Shown: positions 16,572 through 25,768, counted from the stretch's first letter. The stretch is DNA of 64,000 nucleotides from Knoellia sinensis KCTC 19936 (GCF_000768705.1 NZ_AVPJ01000002.1:248001-312000); one strand, 5' to 3'. Made by a program: numbers and translations. Notes: generated by a model from the letters alone, not told the origin.

Positions 16572-17936
16572 TCAGAGGGTTGCGAGGACCTCGTTGAGCG
16601 CCTCCGTCGAGCTCGGGTGCGTCCAGATCCCGTCGCGCAGTTCGGACGCCGTCACCCCGGCCCGCATCGCGAGGGCGACAAGGTTGACGATCTCTTGGCT
16701 GTCCACGCAGAACAGGGCAGCCCCCAGGACGAGGTCTGACGAGGCGTCGACGACGACCTTGATGAGTCCACGCGTGTCCCCGACGATGCGCGCACGGGGC
16801 ATGGCGGCGATCGCGTCGATGGCCTTGCGGGCGACCTTGACGTCGCGACCGGCTTCGCGGGCCTCGCGTTCGGTCATCCCGACGCGTGCCAGGGGCGGCG
16901 TGATGAAGGTCGTTGTCGGCACGGCGACGCGGTCGCTCGTCGTGCGTGCGCCGTCGCCCACGAGCTGGTCCTTGACGATGCGATGGTCGTCGAACGACAC
17001 ATAGGTGAACTGGGGTCCGCCGTTGACGTCGCCGACCGCCCAGACGCCGTCGACCGAGGTCCGCAGGTGCTCGTCGACACGCACAGCACCGTTGTCCCCC
17101 AACGCGATTCCCGCTGCCTCGAGCCCCAGGTCGTCCGTGGCCGGACGGCGTCCCACCGCCACGAGCACACGGTCCGCGGTCAGGGTGTCGCCACCTTCGA
17201 GGCGGACGAGGGCCGCGTCGGCGCTTTCCTCGACGCGCTCCACGGTCGCACCCAGCATGAACGTCAACCCCTCCTCTTCGAGGACCTCGCGCACCGCCGC
17301 CGCCACGTCGTCGTCCTCCTGGGGCAGCAGCCGATCCACCGAGTCGACGACGGTGACCTCCGACCCGAACTCGCGATACGTCGCGGCGAGCTCCAGCCCG
17401 ATCGCACCCGCGCCGATGACGACGAGCCGCCCCGGCAGGTCGGTCTCGTCGATGAGCTTGGTCGACGACACGACGCGCGGTCCATCCAGGCCGGGGATGG
17501 GCGGGATCATCGGCACCGCCCCGGTGTTGATGATGATCCGCTCGCTCGTCACCCGCACGATCTCCGCGCCGGCACTCACCTCGATCTCATGGGGGCCAAC
17601 GAACCGTGCCCGACCCATGAGAACGGTGGCGGTGTCGTGGGAGTCGACCATCGAGAAGTTCTTGCCACGGAGCAGGCTGGTCAGCGCGTTCTTGCGCTCG
17701 ATGGCGTCGAGGTAGCGGACCGGTGCCGGCGCGGAGGAGTCCGCGGACCGGTGGGCCGACTCCACGAGCGCCTTGGTCGGCACGCACCCGATGTTGATGC
17801 ACGTCCCTCCGACCATCCCCTCCGACTGCTCGATCATCAACACGGACTCGCCGCGCCCCGCGAGGAACGCTGCCAGCGTCTTCCCGCCCTTGCCCCAGCC
17901 GATGATGATCGCGTCGTAGTTCGTCGCCGTGCTCAT
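16572..17936 (-). CDS. Pyridine nucleotide-disulfide oxidoreductase, RclA/mercuric-reductase-like
   Basis: A 454-residue FAD and NAD(P)H flavoprotein. The N-terminal FAD loop is IIIGWGKGGKTLA, a variant close to E. coli RclA. The redox-active disulfide GGTCINIGCVPTK has Cys46 and Cys51. The NAD(P) loop is VVIGAGAIGLELA, the second FAD motif is VWAVGDVNG, and the C-terminal dimer segment is WTHPSSTEALNEVL with the active-site His-Pro. It likely reduces a metal or disulfide substrate under oxidative stress; lipoamide dehydrogenase itself is less likely because no dehydrogenase-complex genes are nearby. ATG at 17936. Confidence 0.85.
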   Translation of the reverse strand: MSTATNYDAIIIGWGKGGKTLAAFLAGRGESVLMIEQSEGMVGGTCINIGCVPTKALVESAHRSADSSAPAPVRYLDAIERKNALTSLLRGKNFSMVDSHDTATVLMGRARFVGPHEIEVSAGAEIVRVTSERIIINTGAVPMIPPIPGLDGPRVVSSTKLIDETDLPGRLVVIGAGAIGLELAATYREFGSEVTVVDSVDRLLPQEDDDVAAAVREVLEEEGLTFMLGATVERVEESADAALVRLEGGDTLTADRVLVAVGRRPATDDLGLEAAGIALGDNGAVRVDEHLRTSVDGVWAVGDVNGGPQFTYVSFDDHRIVKDQLVGDGARTTSDRVAVPTTTFITPPLARVGMTEREAREAGRDVKVARKAIDAIAAMPRARIVGDTRGLIKVVVDASSDLVLGAALFCVDSQEIVNLVALAMRAGVTASELRDGIWTHPSSTEALNEVLATL

Positions 17937-18027
17937 GCTCGCGACCCTAGTGGCCGGGGGCGCCGCACCCCAGCCCCACGAATTCGGACGTGCCCAGCGC
18001 GCGTGCGGACATGGGCACTGTCGGGGG

Positions 18028-18039
18028 CGGACGGCATAC
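18028..18039 (-). repeat. GTATGCCGTCCG word, intergenic copy
   Basis: An exact 12-base copy of the repeated word (as CGGACGGCATAC on the plus strand), 37 bases upstream of the reductase start at 18076 and not part of a hairpin. Confidence 0.7.
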
Positions 18040-18075
18040 GCAAGACTTCGAGGACACTCAGCGAAGGGACACCCA

Positions 18076-18687
18076 ATGCAGAGCGTCATGATCGACTTCA
18101 TCATCAGCCTCGACGGCTACGCGTCGGCCGACGGCTGGCCCGGGCTGTGGGGCGTGGAGAGCCCCGAGTACCTCGCGTGGCTCGAAGCGGACGACACCGA
18201 CTACGACGTCCTCATGGGCGCGAAGACGTATCGGCTCATGTCGGACTTCGCCGCGCAGATGCCGGACGACCCGGGCTTCCAGGCGATGGCGGCGATGCCC
18301 AAGGTCGTCTTCTCATCGACCCTTGACGAGCCCCTGTCGTGGGCGAACACCGTTCTCGTGACGGACGATCCGGTCGGCTGGGTGCGTTCGCGCAAGGAAA
18401 GTGGTGAGCGACCGATGCGGACGCTCGGCAGTCTTTCCGTATGCCGTGCGCTCCTGTCCGCGGGGCTCGTCGACCGTTTCCGCGTGGTCGTCTTCCCGTT
18501 CATCACGGGCGCGACCGGGCAGGAGCGGATCTTCGACGGCTACCCCGACGTCGGTCTCGAACTCGTCGAGAGCAAGACGTTCGACAAGGGGATGCAGCTG
18601 CTGACCTATGTGCCAACGATCCTGGATCGACCACCTGCTGGCGGGATGGGCAGCATGCCGGAGTCACAGCCCGACGCGGGGCGCTGA
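18076..18687 (+). CDS. Dihydrofolate reductase family protein (RibD C-terminal-like)
   Basis: A 203-residue protein with the RibD_C/DHFR fold: FIISLDGYASADG at the start, DVLMGAKTYRLM, PKVVFSSTLDEPLSW, LGSLSVCRALLSAGLVDRFRVVVFPFITG, and a C-terminal FDKGMQLLTYVP. Such stand-alone proteins are NADPH-dependent reductases of unknown substrate. ATG at 18076 follows AAGGGA. Its TGA shares a base with the ATG of the DDN-like gene downstream (TGATG), so the two are co-translated. Confidence 0.85.
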   Translation: MQSVMIDFIISLDGYASADGWPGLWGVESPEYLAWLEADDTDYDVLMGAKTYRLMSDFAAQMPDDPGFQAMAAMPKVVFSSTLDEPLSWANTVLVTDDPVGWVRSRKESGERPMRTLGSLSVCRALLSAGLVDRFRVVVFPFITGATGQERIFDGYPDVGLELVESKTFDKGMQLLTYVPTILDRPPAGGMGSMPESQPDAGR

Positions 18688-19067
18688 TGGCGCGGCCACC
18701 CGCGGGGGCGAAGTACTTCAACCTGCTCGCCGTGCAGGTGGCTGGGCGGCCCTTCGTTCCGGTGTTCGCGGTGGTGCGGCACCGTGGGCGCACGAGTGGG
18801 CGTGAGTACTCGACGCCGGTGATCGTGCTCAAGGCACCGGGCGCGTTCGTCGTCCCCATCGTGTGGGGCAAGGAGTCGGACTGGGTGCGCAACGTGCTCG
18901 CAGCCGGTGGTGGGACTGTGCGCTACAAGGGGCAGGACCATGCGGTCACGGACCCGCAGATCGTGGGTGTGGAGGAGGCCCGGGCGGCGGCTCCGTCACT
19001 CCTCCATGGAGCGCTCGAGCGCCTCCCCGGCGGTGGCGACTTCCTCCGGCTACGCCGGGACGGCTGA
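18687..19067 (+). CDS. F420-dependent nitroreductase-like (DDN family) protein
   Basis: A 126-residue split-barrel protein of the deazaflavin-dependent nitroreductase family. Family marks are RGRTSGREYSTPVIVL, then WGKESDWVRNVLAAGGGTVRYKG. Members use F420H2 to reduce quinones or nitro compounds at the membrane. This is the likely consumer of F420H2 produced by the Fgd at 1555. It is coupled to the DHFR-like gene and ends 17 bases before the convergent metallophosphoesterase, with no obvious terminator between. Confidence 0.83.
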   Translation: MARPPAGAKYFNLLAVQVAGRPFVPVFAVVRHRGRTSGREYSTPVIVLKAPGAFVVPIVWGKESDWVRNVLAAGGGTVRYKGQDHAVTDPQIVGVEEARAAAPSLLHGALERLPGGGDFLRLRRDG

Positions 19068-19083
19068 GGGGGCGGCGACCCGC

Positions 19084-20811
19084 TCAGGCACGCGGGTTCA
19101 CGAGGAGCAGCTCGGTGTTGCGGTCGCCCGCGCCACCCTCTGAAGCCAACGCCGCGTGGATGTCGTTGAACGACAGCTCCCGGTAGAGCGAGGCCAATGC
19201 TGTTTGCGAGCCCGACTCGTAGGAGGCCTGATACGGAGCGGCCGACTCGATCAGTGTCGTGAAGAGCGACAGCGTCCCGTCCTTGTTGTCGCAGACGTCG
19301 ATGATGCGAGCCTGCTGTGGGAAGTCGATGTGGGAGGCGGTGTTGATCTCCCAGAACGCGCGGCGCGGATCCGAGTGCCCCTGCGCCACAGGCGAGTTCA
19401 CGTGGGTGTGGCCGTTGACCCAGGCCAGGACGTTGGGGAAGTCGTGCAGCATTCGCAGCAGGTCGAAGCCTGCGTGCCGGATCTCTGGCTTCGCCGGATC
19501 CATGAGGATGTTGTTCATCGTGCCGGACGTGTGGTGGCTGAACAGGACGAAGTACTCGTCGGTGACGGAGTGCTTGTACTTGATCCCCCAGTCCCAGTAG
19601 GTGCTGGAACCGGCCCTCAGTCGACGCTTGAGCCAGCACCACTGCTCGTCACCGATCGACCCCTCAGTGAAGCCGGCGTGGTTCGTCGAGTCCATCGCAA
19701 TTCCGGTGACACCGGGGGCGATCGGGAAGGCGTAATAGCCGCGACCGGTCGCCGCGGCCTCCTCGTCGAAGCCGTGTCCGAACGGACCAGGGCCCGTGTA
19801 TGCCGTCCGCCGGTGCCTTTCGATGTAGTCCCTCGGCGAGAACGGCCGGCGGCGCTCGTCGGGGGTGACGCGCCAGCTCGACGTCATCGTGCCGCCGGTG
19901 CCGAGGATGGTGGTGCTGCCCCGGCGAAGAGCATCCTGAAGGGCGAGGTTGCTCGTGCCCTGCGCGAAGCCGGTGAACTTGAAGTGGCCCGTGTAGGCAG
20001 CATCGAGTCCCAGGATGTTCGACGGGAGTGTGCCCTGGATCGAGTCGTCGTGGTTGCCGAAGACGGAGTACCACGGGGTGTCGAGCCCCTCGCTCGTGTG
20101 CGGTGCGGTGGCGCGCGTGAAATAGCCTGGGAGAGTGGGGAATCCGGCCTTCTTGTAGCGGTCCTGAACGGTGATTTCGGGGTTCCAGTAGTTGCTGTCG
20201 CCGCCGGACTGGACACCCTCCCACTGGGAGGCATCGCCGGTGTTCGCCGTGATCCGGCCACCACTCATCACTGACAGGAACCAGTCGAGCTCGATGTCCT
20301 CGCGGTTGTCGGTGTTGTCGCCGGTCGAGACGACACAATCGAAGGTGCGGCCGCTGAAGGGGCCTCGCTTGATGTCGTTCACCCGCTTGACCAGCTGCGC
20401 GGCACCCTGGGTGCCCAGCGCCTCCTGCGGCCGGAACGCCGACGGTGCGACGTCGTGAAGGAACTCGAACCGCAGCGGCGACTGCGCGTCGACCATGTGC
20501 AGGTCGGTGAAGTGGACGATCGAGGCCAGTGGGGTGCGTCGGTCGTCACGGTCGCCCGTGCCCGCGGCAAGGTCACTGCGGACGGTGAGTGGATACCCGG
20601 GTCCGGCCTGGAGGCGCCGATACCCCGACGCGCCCGCAGGGGAGGCAGCCTGCTCGAGGGTCGTCCCCGCGATGCTCACGGCGCGCTGGGCACCGAGCCG
20701 CAGCGCCCGGTCCCGCGCGAAGGCTGACGTGCCCTGGCCGCAGCTCAGGGCGATGGTGCCGAGCCCTCCGGCTCCGGCGAGGAGGAGTGAGCGGCGGTTG
20801 ATCGACGACAC
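19084..20811 (-). CDS. Tat-exported metallophosphoesterase (TIGR03767-like)
   Basis: A 575-residue calcineurin-like phosphoesterase. The N-terminus has a twin-arginine signal (INRRSLLLAGAGGLGTIAL). The metal-binding motifs are all present: HFTDLH (DxH), STGDNTDN (GDxxD), FGNHD (GNHD), LFSHH and NGHTHV (GHTH). It resembles the actinobacterial TIGR03767 family of unknown substrate, presumably acting outside the membrane after folding. GTG at 20811 is chosen because AGGAG lies seven bases upstream; the longer ORF start at 20850 has none. It diverges from the LuxR-type gene. Confidence 0.85.
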   Translation of the reverse strand: MSSINRRSLLLAGAGGLGTIALSCGQGTSAFARDRALRLGAQRAVSIAGTTLEQAASPAGASGYRRLQAGPGYPLTVRSDLAAGTGDRDDRRTPLASIVHFTDLHMVDAQSPLRFEFLHDVAPSAFRPQEALGTQGAAQLVKRVNDIKRGPFSGRTFDCVVSTGDNTDNREDIELDWFLSVMSGGRITANTGDASQWEGVQSGGDSNYWNPEITVQDRYKKAGFPTLPGYFTRATAPHTSEGLDTPWYSVFGNHDDSIQGTLPSNILGLDAAYTGHFKFTGFAQGTSNLALQDALRRGSTTILGTGGTMTSSWRVTPDERRRPFSPRDYIERHRRTAYTGPGPFGHGFDEEAAATGRGYYAFPIAPGVTGIAMDSTNHAGFTEGSIGDEQWCWLKRRLRAGSSTYWDWGIKYKHSVTDEYFVLFSHHTSGTMNNILMDPAKPEIRHAGFDLLRMLHDFPNVLAWVNGHTHVNSPVAQGHSDPRRAFWEINTASHIDFPQQARIIDVCDNKDGTLSLFTTLIESAAPYQASYESGSQTALASLYRELSFNDIHAALASEGGAGDRNTELLLVNPRA

Positions 20812-20858
20812 GATGGAGCTCCTGACGGTTCGGCGCGGTGGGTGGAGCAAACCTATTC

Positions 20859-20872
20859 AGGTCAGATGACCT
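20859..20872. promoter_or_regulatory. AGGTCA-GA-TGACCT palindrome in a divergent promoter
   Basis: A perfect 14-base palindrome with a 2-base spacer, between the metallophosphoesterase (start 20811) and the LuxR-type regulator (start 20946), in the only AT-leaning part of the gap. It could be an operator for the adjacent regulator or another factor; nothing proves this. Confidence 0.35.
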
Positions 20873-20945
20873 ACAGGTGACTTACGAGCAGCCGATTTCT
20901 GTCGCGATGGTCTGCGGCACGTCAAGTTCGAGTACGTTCGCGAGC

Positions 20946-23348
20946 ATGACCGGTGCAGTCCACGAGGTGCCGCTGGTCGGGCGAGAGGCCGAGCTGGACG
21001 CCCTCCGTGCGGCGGTCTCGTCGGCCGCCGACGGTCGACCTTCCGCGGTGCTGCTCGCGGGCGCCGCAGGGTCCGGCAAGTCACGGTTGGTGCAGGCGGC
21101 AATCGAGGAACTCGGCGAGGACTCCGCTCTCATCCTGCGCGCCCAGTGCGTCGACGTCGGCGAGCCTGGCCTGCCCCACCTCGTGCTCATGGACCTCGTC
21201 CGCGCCATCCGCACAGCGGGGTACGAGGTCACCCCGGACGTGGCGGCCCTCGACGGGGGCGACACCTCGGCCCCGTTGCAGTCCTACGACGCGATGGTCG
21301 GACTGCTCGGCACCCTCGGGAGCGCCGACCGGCCAGTCGTCTTCGTCATCGAGGACGTGCACTGGATGGACTCCTCGTCTGCAGCGTTCCTGACGTTCCT
21401 GTTGCGGCGCATGGCTTCTGAGCACCTTGCCGTCATCGCAACGGTGCGCACAGACGCCGCGACGGGCCAGTCGCGAGTGCGCCAATGGCTCAGTGAGGTG
21501 GGCAGAATCGCGGCCGTGAGCCGGCTGGATCTCGAGCCGTTCACGCAGACGGAAGTCACGGCATACCTCGCACAAGCGGGCGGCGGAGCGGTGGAGCCCG
21601 CAGCGGCAGCCGAGGTCATGCGGCGGACCGGCGGCAACCCCTACTTCGTCGCGGCGCTGGCGACCGGCCCCCACGACCGGGCAGTGCCGCCGGCCCTGAC
21701 CGACCTTCTGGTCGGCCGGGTCGACGCGCTCTCGTCGACGGCGCGCGACCTGGTTCGTGCCGTGGCCGTGGGGTCGCCGCCGGTCCCCGATCCGGTGCTC
21801 CGTCGCGTTGTGGCGCAGGGCGATCGCGTGTCCGACGAGGTCGTGGATGTCGGCCTCCGCGAGGCCCTCGGTGAGGGGGTTCTGACGACGGATGGCGTGG
21901 GCTATGCGCTCACCCACGACCTCATGCGCGATGCCATGCGCCACGACCTCCTCCCGGGTGAGCGCCAGCGACTTCACGCGGCCTACGCCGCGACCCTGGA
22001 ATCAGGGTCCGGGACCACTGACCCCGTGCACGTTGCCGAGATCGCGCACCACTGGTCGGAGACGCAAGACGCGGCCCGAGCGCTGACGTGGTCGGTGCGC
22101 GCGGCTGGAGATGCCATGGAGGTGCTCGCGCCCGCGGAGGCCCTGCTCCAACTGGAGCGCTCCCTGGCGCTCTGGCCGGTCGTCGCGGTGCCTACGGAGG
22201 CGGCCGGCATGAGTCATGCCGAGCTCGCCACGCGTGCCAGCCGTGCCGCGGGGCTCGCGGGGGAGCGGTCCCGGGCCATCGAATGGGCCAGCCTGGCGGT
22301 ACGGCTCAGCGACGCGACGGAAGACGCCGAAGCAGGCGTGAGAGCGCGGGCCGAACTCGTCCGCCAGCTCATCGTGGCGGAAGCCACCGATCACGCTGTC
22401 GCGCAGAGCGAAGACGCGATGAGGCTGGCACGGCAGCCGGGTCGGAGCCCGGTTGCAGTGGCCACCGCCGAGGTCATGCTGGTCCGCGCCCTCCTCGCGG
22501 ACCGTCGCACTGCCGAGGCTCGCGACCGCGTTCCGCACGCGATCGCGGCCGCCCACGACGCCGGAGCCACGGGCATCGAGATCGACGCCCTCGTCACCGC
22601 AGCCTTCCTCGACGAGACCGCAGGCGACGTCGAGGACGCGGGGAAGCGTCTCCGCAGGGCAATCTCGTTGGCACGGGCTTCTGGTGAGTTCGCGGCCGAG
22701 CTGCGCGGGCACTACACCCTTGCCTGCCTGCACTACTACAACGGTGACGTCGCAGGCTCACTCCCAGTCCTGCGCGCCGCGCTCGGCCGGGTCTCCGACA
22801 CGGGATTGCGGTGGAGTGAACACGGTGTCGAGCTGCGGATCCTGCTCGCCGTGTCCCTGTATGCCGTCGGCGACCTCGCTGGGAGCGCCGCGGCTTCCGC
22901 GACCGACCACTTGGGCGAGCCGCCCGACGCCGCAGCGGCTCGCCTCGCGGCGGTCGGGTGCTATGCGGCGGTGGCGATGGATGAGCCGGACGTGGGCGAC
23001 CGTCTGCTCGAGCTCGACTCGAGTTGGGATGCCGATCCGCAGGTGGCTCTGGTCGCCGGTGGCTGCCGCGCCGACCACCTCATCTGGACCGGTGACCCCG
23101 CAGGAGCTGTGGCGGCCGCCGAGCGCGCACAGCAATACCTCGACACGACCGTGGGCGAGGGGATGTATGGCGGACTGTGGCTGTCCGCCTTGGGTCTCGC
23201 CGCGCTCGCGGACATCGCAGTGACGGGTCGTCAGGCGCGCGACCACGCCGCGGTCGAGGGGGCGCTGCGTCAGGGGGAGGTGCTCCTCGACCGGGTGATG
23301 CGGCTCATCCAGAGTGGTCATGGTCGACCCGGCGACCTCGGGCCCTGA
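20946..23348 (+). CDS. LuxR-type AAA ATPase regulator, N-terminal part (frameshifted from its HTH)
   Basis: An 800-residue product covering the STAND/AAA ATPase and tetratricopeptide-like part of a large LuxR-family regulator. Walker A is GAAGSGKS (39-46) and Walker B VVFVIEDVHWMD (family IEDVHWAD). The rest is helical repeats. Members normally run to ~900-950 residues with a C-terminal helix-turn-helix, but this frame stops at 23346-23348. The missing end is in the +1 frame at 23320-23847. ATG at 20946 precedes VPLVGREAELDAL, the usual N-terminus. Either a frameshift mutation, a sequencing error, or recoding. Confidence 0.8.
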   Translation: MTGAVHEVPLVGREAELDALRAAVSSAADGRPSAVLLAGAAGSGKSRLVQAAIEELGEDSALILRAQCVDVGEPGLPHLVLMDLVRAIRTAGYEVTPDVAALDGGDTSAPLQSYDAMVGLLGTLGSADRPVVFVIEDVHWMDSSSAAFLTFLLRRMASEHLAVIATVRTDAATGQSRVRQWLSEVGRIAAVSRLDLEPFTQTEVTAYLAQAGGGAVEPAAAAEVMRRTGGNPYFVAALATGPHDRAVPPALTDLLVGRVDALSSTARDLVRAVAVGSPPVPDPVLRRVVAQGDRVSDEVVDVGLREALGEGVLTTDGVGYALTHDLMRDAMRHDLLPGERQRLHAAYAATLESGSGTTDPVHVAEIAHHWSETQDAARALTWSVRAAGDAMEVLAPAEALLQLERSLALWPVVAVPTEAAGMSHAELATRASRAAGLAGERSRAIEWASLAVRLSDATEDAEAGVRARAELVRQLIVAEATDHAVAQSEDAMRLARQPGRSPVAVATAEVMLVRALLADRRTAEARDRVPHAIAAAHDAGATGIEIDALVTAAFLDETAGDVEDAGKRLRRAISLARASGEFAAELRGHYTLACLHYYNGDVAGSLPVLRAALGRVSDTGLRWSEHGVELRILLAVSLYAVGDLAGSAAASATDHLGEPPDAAAARLAAVGCYAAVAMDEPDVGDRLLELDSSWDADPQVALVAGGCRADHLIWTGDPAGAVAAAERAQQYLDTTVGEGMYGGLWLSALGLAALADIAVTGRQARDHAAVEGALRQGEVLLDRVMRLIQSGHGRPGDLGP

Positions 23349-23847
23349 GGGGCGGGCCTGGCACGCCCGGGCAGTTGCCGAGCATGCCCGCCTGCGCGGC
23401 GAACCCGCGGTCGAGGAGTGGCGTGCGGCGGTGCAGGCGTTCGGCTACGGGCAGGCCTACGAGGTGGCGCGCGGGCAGTGGCGGCTCGCTGAGGCCCTCG
23501 CGCAGGTGGGCGAGCGTGATGAGGCGCGGGCGGTGGCGGGGGAGGCTGCCGCCGCAGCAGGGCGGATGGGCGCTGCGCCGCTGCAGCGGGCCATCGCCGC
23601 CATGTTGCAGGGCGCCCGGCTCGCCCCGACCGCAGCGCGTGCCGACGGTGTGCTGACCCGGCGTGAGCGTGAGGTCCTGGCCCTCGTCGCCGAAGGCCTG
23701 ACGAACCGTGAGATCGGGCGACGCCTCTACATCAGTGAGAAGACGGCGAGCGTCCACCTCAGCAACCTCATGGCCAAACTCAACGTCTCCAGCCGGACAG
23801 AGGCGGTGACCGTGGCGGTGCGCCGTGGCCTGCATGAGGTGACCTAA
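23320..23847 (+). CDS. LuxR-type regulator, C-terminal part with helix-turn-helix
   Basis: A 175-residue continuation of the regulator in the +1 frame, overlapping the N-terminal frame by ~29 bases. It begins at the family segment GPEGRAWHARAVAEHARLRG and YEVARGQWRLAEAL, and ends in a LuxR helix-turn-helix (LTRREREVLALVAEGLTNREIGRRLYISEKTASVHLSNLMAKL). ATG at 23320 (or GTG at 23314) could allow independent re-initiation near the upstream stop. If so, it would make a free DNA-binding subunit; otherwise the locus is a broken gene. Confidence 0.75.
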   Translation: MVDPATSGPEGRAWHARAVAEHARLRGEPAVEEWRAAVQAFGYGQAYEVARGQWRLAEALAQVGERDEARAVAGEAAAAAGRMGAAPLQRAIAAMLQGARLAPTAARADGVLTRREREVLALVAEGLTNREIGRRLYISEKTASVHLSNLMAKLNVSSRTEAVTVAVRRGLHEVT

Positions 23848-23958
23848 GGGATCTGAGGTCGGACTGCGTGAATGCCTCATGTGCCCGACCACCCCTCAGC
23901 TCCAGATTCGAGGGAGGCCGCACCACCCGGGTGCGGCACCCACGACAGGGAGCAGCAC

Positions 23959-25353
23959 ATGGACACCTCGACACGCGCACAACTCGCTCGTGAACTGCGC
24001 GGCCGTGCCTTCGCCGGAGACGACCCGGCCGCAGCGCCGCATCTCACCGGCTTCAACACTTCCGTCACCCACCGCCCCGGCGTCCTGGTGACCGCCGAGA
24101 GTTCCGAGGACGTCGCAGCCGCAGTCCGGCATGCCGTCCGGTCCCGTCTCGCGGTCGCCGTCCAGGCGACGGGCCACGGGGCAGCGGCGCCCGTCGGCGA
24201 CGACACCGTCCTCATCACGACCGACGCCCTGCGGGACGTCGAGGTCGACCCTGAGCGCCGGGTCGCACGCGTCGAGGCCGGCGTCCGCTGGCGGCAGGTC
24301 ATCGACGCTGCCGCGCCACACGGACTCGCGCCGCTCAACGGCTCGTCGTCGGACGTCGGGGTGGTGGGCTACACGCTCGGCGGCGGGATGGGGCACCTCG
24401 CCCGACGACACGGCTTCGCCGCGGACCACGTCCGTTCCCTGGAGCTCGTCACGGCCGCCGGGGAGATCCGCACCGTCACCGCCGAAAGCGACCCTGACCT
24501 GTTCTGGGCCGTGCGCGGCGGTCAGTCGAGCTTCGGCATCGTGACCGCGCTGGAGTTCGACCTCGTGCCGGTGCCCGAGTTCTTCGGTGGGGCATTGATG
24601 TTCACCGGAGACGCCATCGAAACGGTGCTGCGGTCATGGGCCATGTGGGCTCCGACCCTGCCCGAGGACGCCACGACGTCCGTCGCCCTCCTTCGACTGC
24701 CGCCCATCGACGACGTGCCGCCGCCCTTGCGTGGGGTGGTGAGTCTCGCGGTGAGATTCGGATTCGCCGGGTCCGCGGACGCCGGCGAAACGCTCATCGC
24801 CCCGATGCGGACCGTCGCCGAACCCACTCTGGGTGGCATCGGTCCGATGCCCTACGCCGCCGTCGACGCCATCCACATGGACCCGACCGAACCGATGCCG
24901 GCGGTCACCCGTGGCGGACTCCTGCGCGAACTTCCACCTGCCGCCATCGACAGCCTCTTGGCCGTCGCCGGACCGGGCGTGGACGTGCCGCTCGTCATGG
25001 CCGAGCTGCGGCTCATGGGCGGGGCGCTCGCGCGAGCAGCAGCTGTTCCCAACGCTGTCGCGGGTCGCGAGGGCGCGTTCGCGGTGACGGCCATCGCACC
25101 GGCACCCCCTCCGTTGGCGGAGGTCGCGCCTCTCGTCACCTCCGGCGTCATCAGTGCTCTGGAGCCGTGGTCGACGGGCACCAATCTCGTGAACTTCGTC
25201 GGCAGCTCCGACCCCGACGCGATCCGCGGCGCTTGGACGGTCGACACCCTCGACAGGCTGCGACGGGTCAAGGCAGCCGTGGATCCCGCCAACGTCTTCG
25301 GTGGTGCCCTCACGGCCGAGTCGACGCTCGAGCCGACTGCGGTGGGTGCGTGA
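23959..25353 (+). CDS. FAD-binding oxidoreductase (berberine-bridge-enzyme-like)
   Basis: A 464-residue VAO-fold flavoprotein. The FAD domain has AVQATGHGAAAPVGDD, whose His is the usual 8-alpha-histidyl FAD attachment site, and GYTLGGGMGHLARRHGFAADHV. The Cys used by bicovalent relatives is absent, so the flavin is probably singly linked. The C-terminal berberine-bridge segment (VKAAVDPANVFGG) is present. It probably oxidises an alcohol or sugar. ATG at 23959 follows AGGGAG. The TGA overlaps the ATG of the cupin gene, so the two form an operon. Confidence 0.83.
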   Translation: MDTSTRAQLARELRGRAFAGDDPAAAPHLTGFNTSVTHRPGVLVTAESSEDVAAAVRHAVRSRLAVAVQATGHGAAAPVGDDTVLITTDALRDVEVDPERRVARVEAGVRWRQVIDAAAPHGLAPLNGSSSDVGVVGYTLGGGMGHLARRHGFAADHVRSLELVTAAGEIRTVTAESDPDLFWAVRGGQSSFGIVTALEFDLVPVPEFFGGALMFTGDAIETVLRSWAMWAPTLPEDATTSVALLRLPPIDDVPPPLRGVVSLAVRFGFAGSADAGETLIAPMRTVAEPTLGGIGPMPYAAVDAIHMDPTEPMPAVTRGGLLRELPPAAIDSLLAVAGPGVDVPLVMAELRLMGGALARAAAVPNAVAGREGAFAVTAIAPAPPPLAEVAPLVTSGVISALEPWSTGTNLVNFVGSSDPDAIRGAWTVDTLDRLRRVKAAVDPANVFGGALTAESTLEPTAVGA

Positions 25354-25712
25354 TGAGCCGCCTGCCCGTCGTCGTCGAGGCGGGCTCGGGAGACCGTGTC
25401 GGCAACGTCGAGTTCCTGGCTCGCACCCAGGACACGCCGTTCTTCAACCTCGCGATCATCGTCCTGCGCCCCGGTCAAGGCGTCGACAGCCATGTCCACG
25501 ACGCCGAGGACGACTCGTTCTATGTCCTCGACGGGACGCTCACCGTCACCCTCGGGGAGGAACGCAGGCAACACCGAGCGGGGCCGGGAACGTTCGTGCT
25601 CGTGCCGTGCGGCACCGCCCACGAGATCCGCAATGAGGGAACGGCTGACGTACGGATGCTCAACGTCCACTCACCCGGCGGCTTCGACCGGAGGATCGGA
25701 CTGCGCGGCTGA
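25353..25712 (+). CDS. Cupin domain protein
   Basis: A 119-residue single-domain cupin. Motif 1 is GQGVDSHVHDAEDDSFYVLDG (His-x-His, Glu) and motif 2 GTFVLVPCGTAHEIRNEG, so the metal site looks complete. Small cupins of this type are sugar or small-molecule binding or isomerising proteins; the substrate is not evident. The start overlaps the oxidoreductase stop (TGATG), tying it to that enzyme. It is followed by a hairpin built from two copies of the repeated GTATGCCGT word. Confidence 0.82.
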   Translation: MSRLPVVVEAGSGDRVGNVEFLARTQDTPFFNLAIIVLRPGQGVDSHVHDAEDDSFYVLDGTLTVTLGEERRQHRAGPGTFVLVPCGTAHEIRNEGTADVRMLNVHSPGGFDRRIGLRG

Positions 25713-25731
25713 GCCGTACGTCCGAGCCCAG

Positions 25732-25768
25732 CGGGACGGCATACACACTGGATTCGTATGCCGTCCCG
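25732..25768 (+). terminator. Hairpin of two inverted GTATGCCGT words after the cupin gene
   Basis: CGGGACGGCATAC at 25732-25744 pairs perfectly with GTATGCCGTCCCG at 25756-25768 around an 11-base loop, 20 bases after the cupin stop. Likely terminator of the oxidoreductase-cupin operon. Confidence 0.7.
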
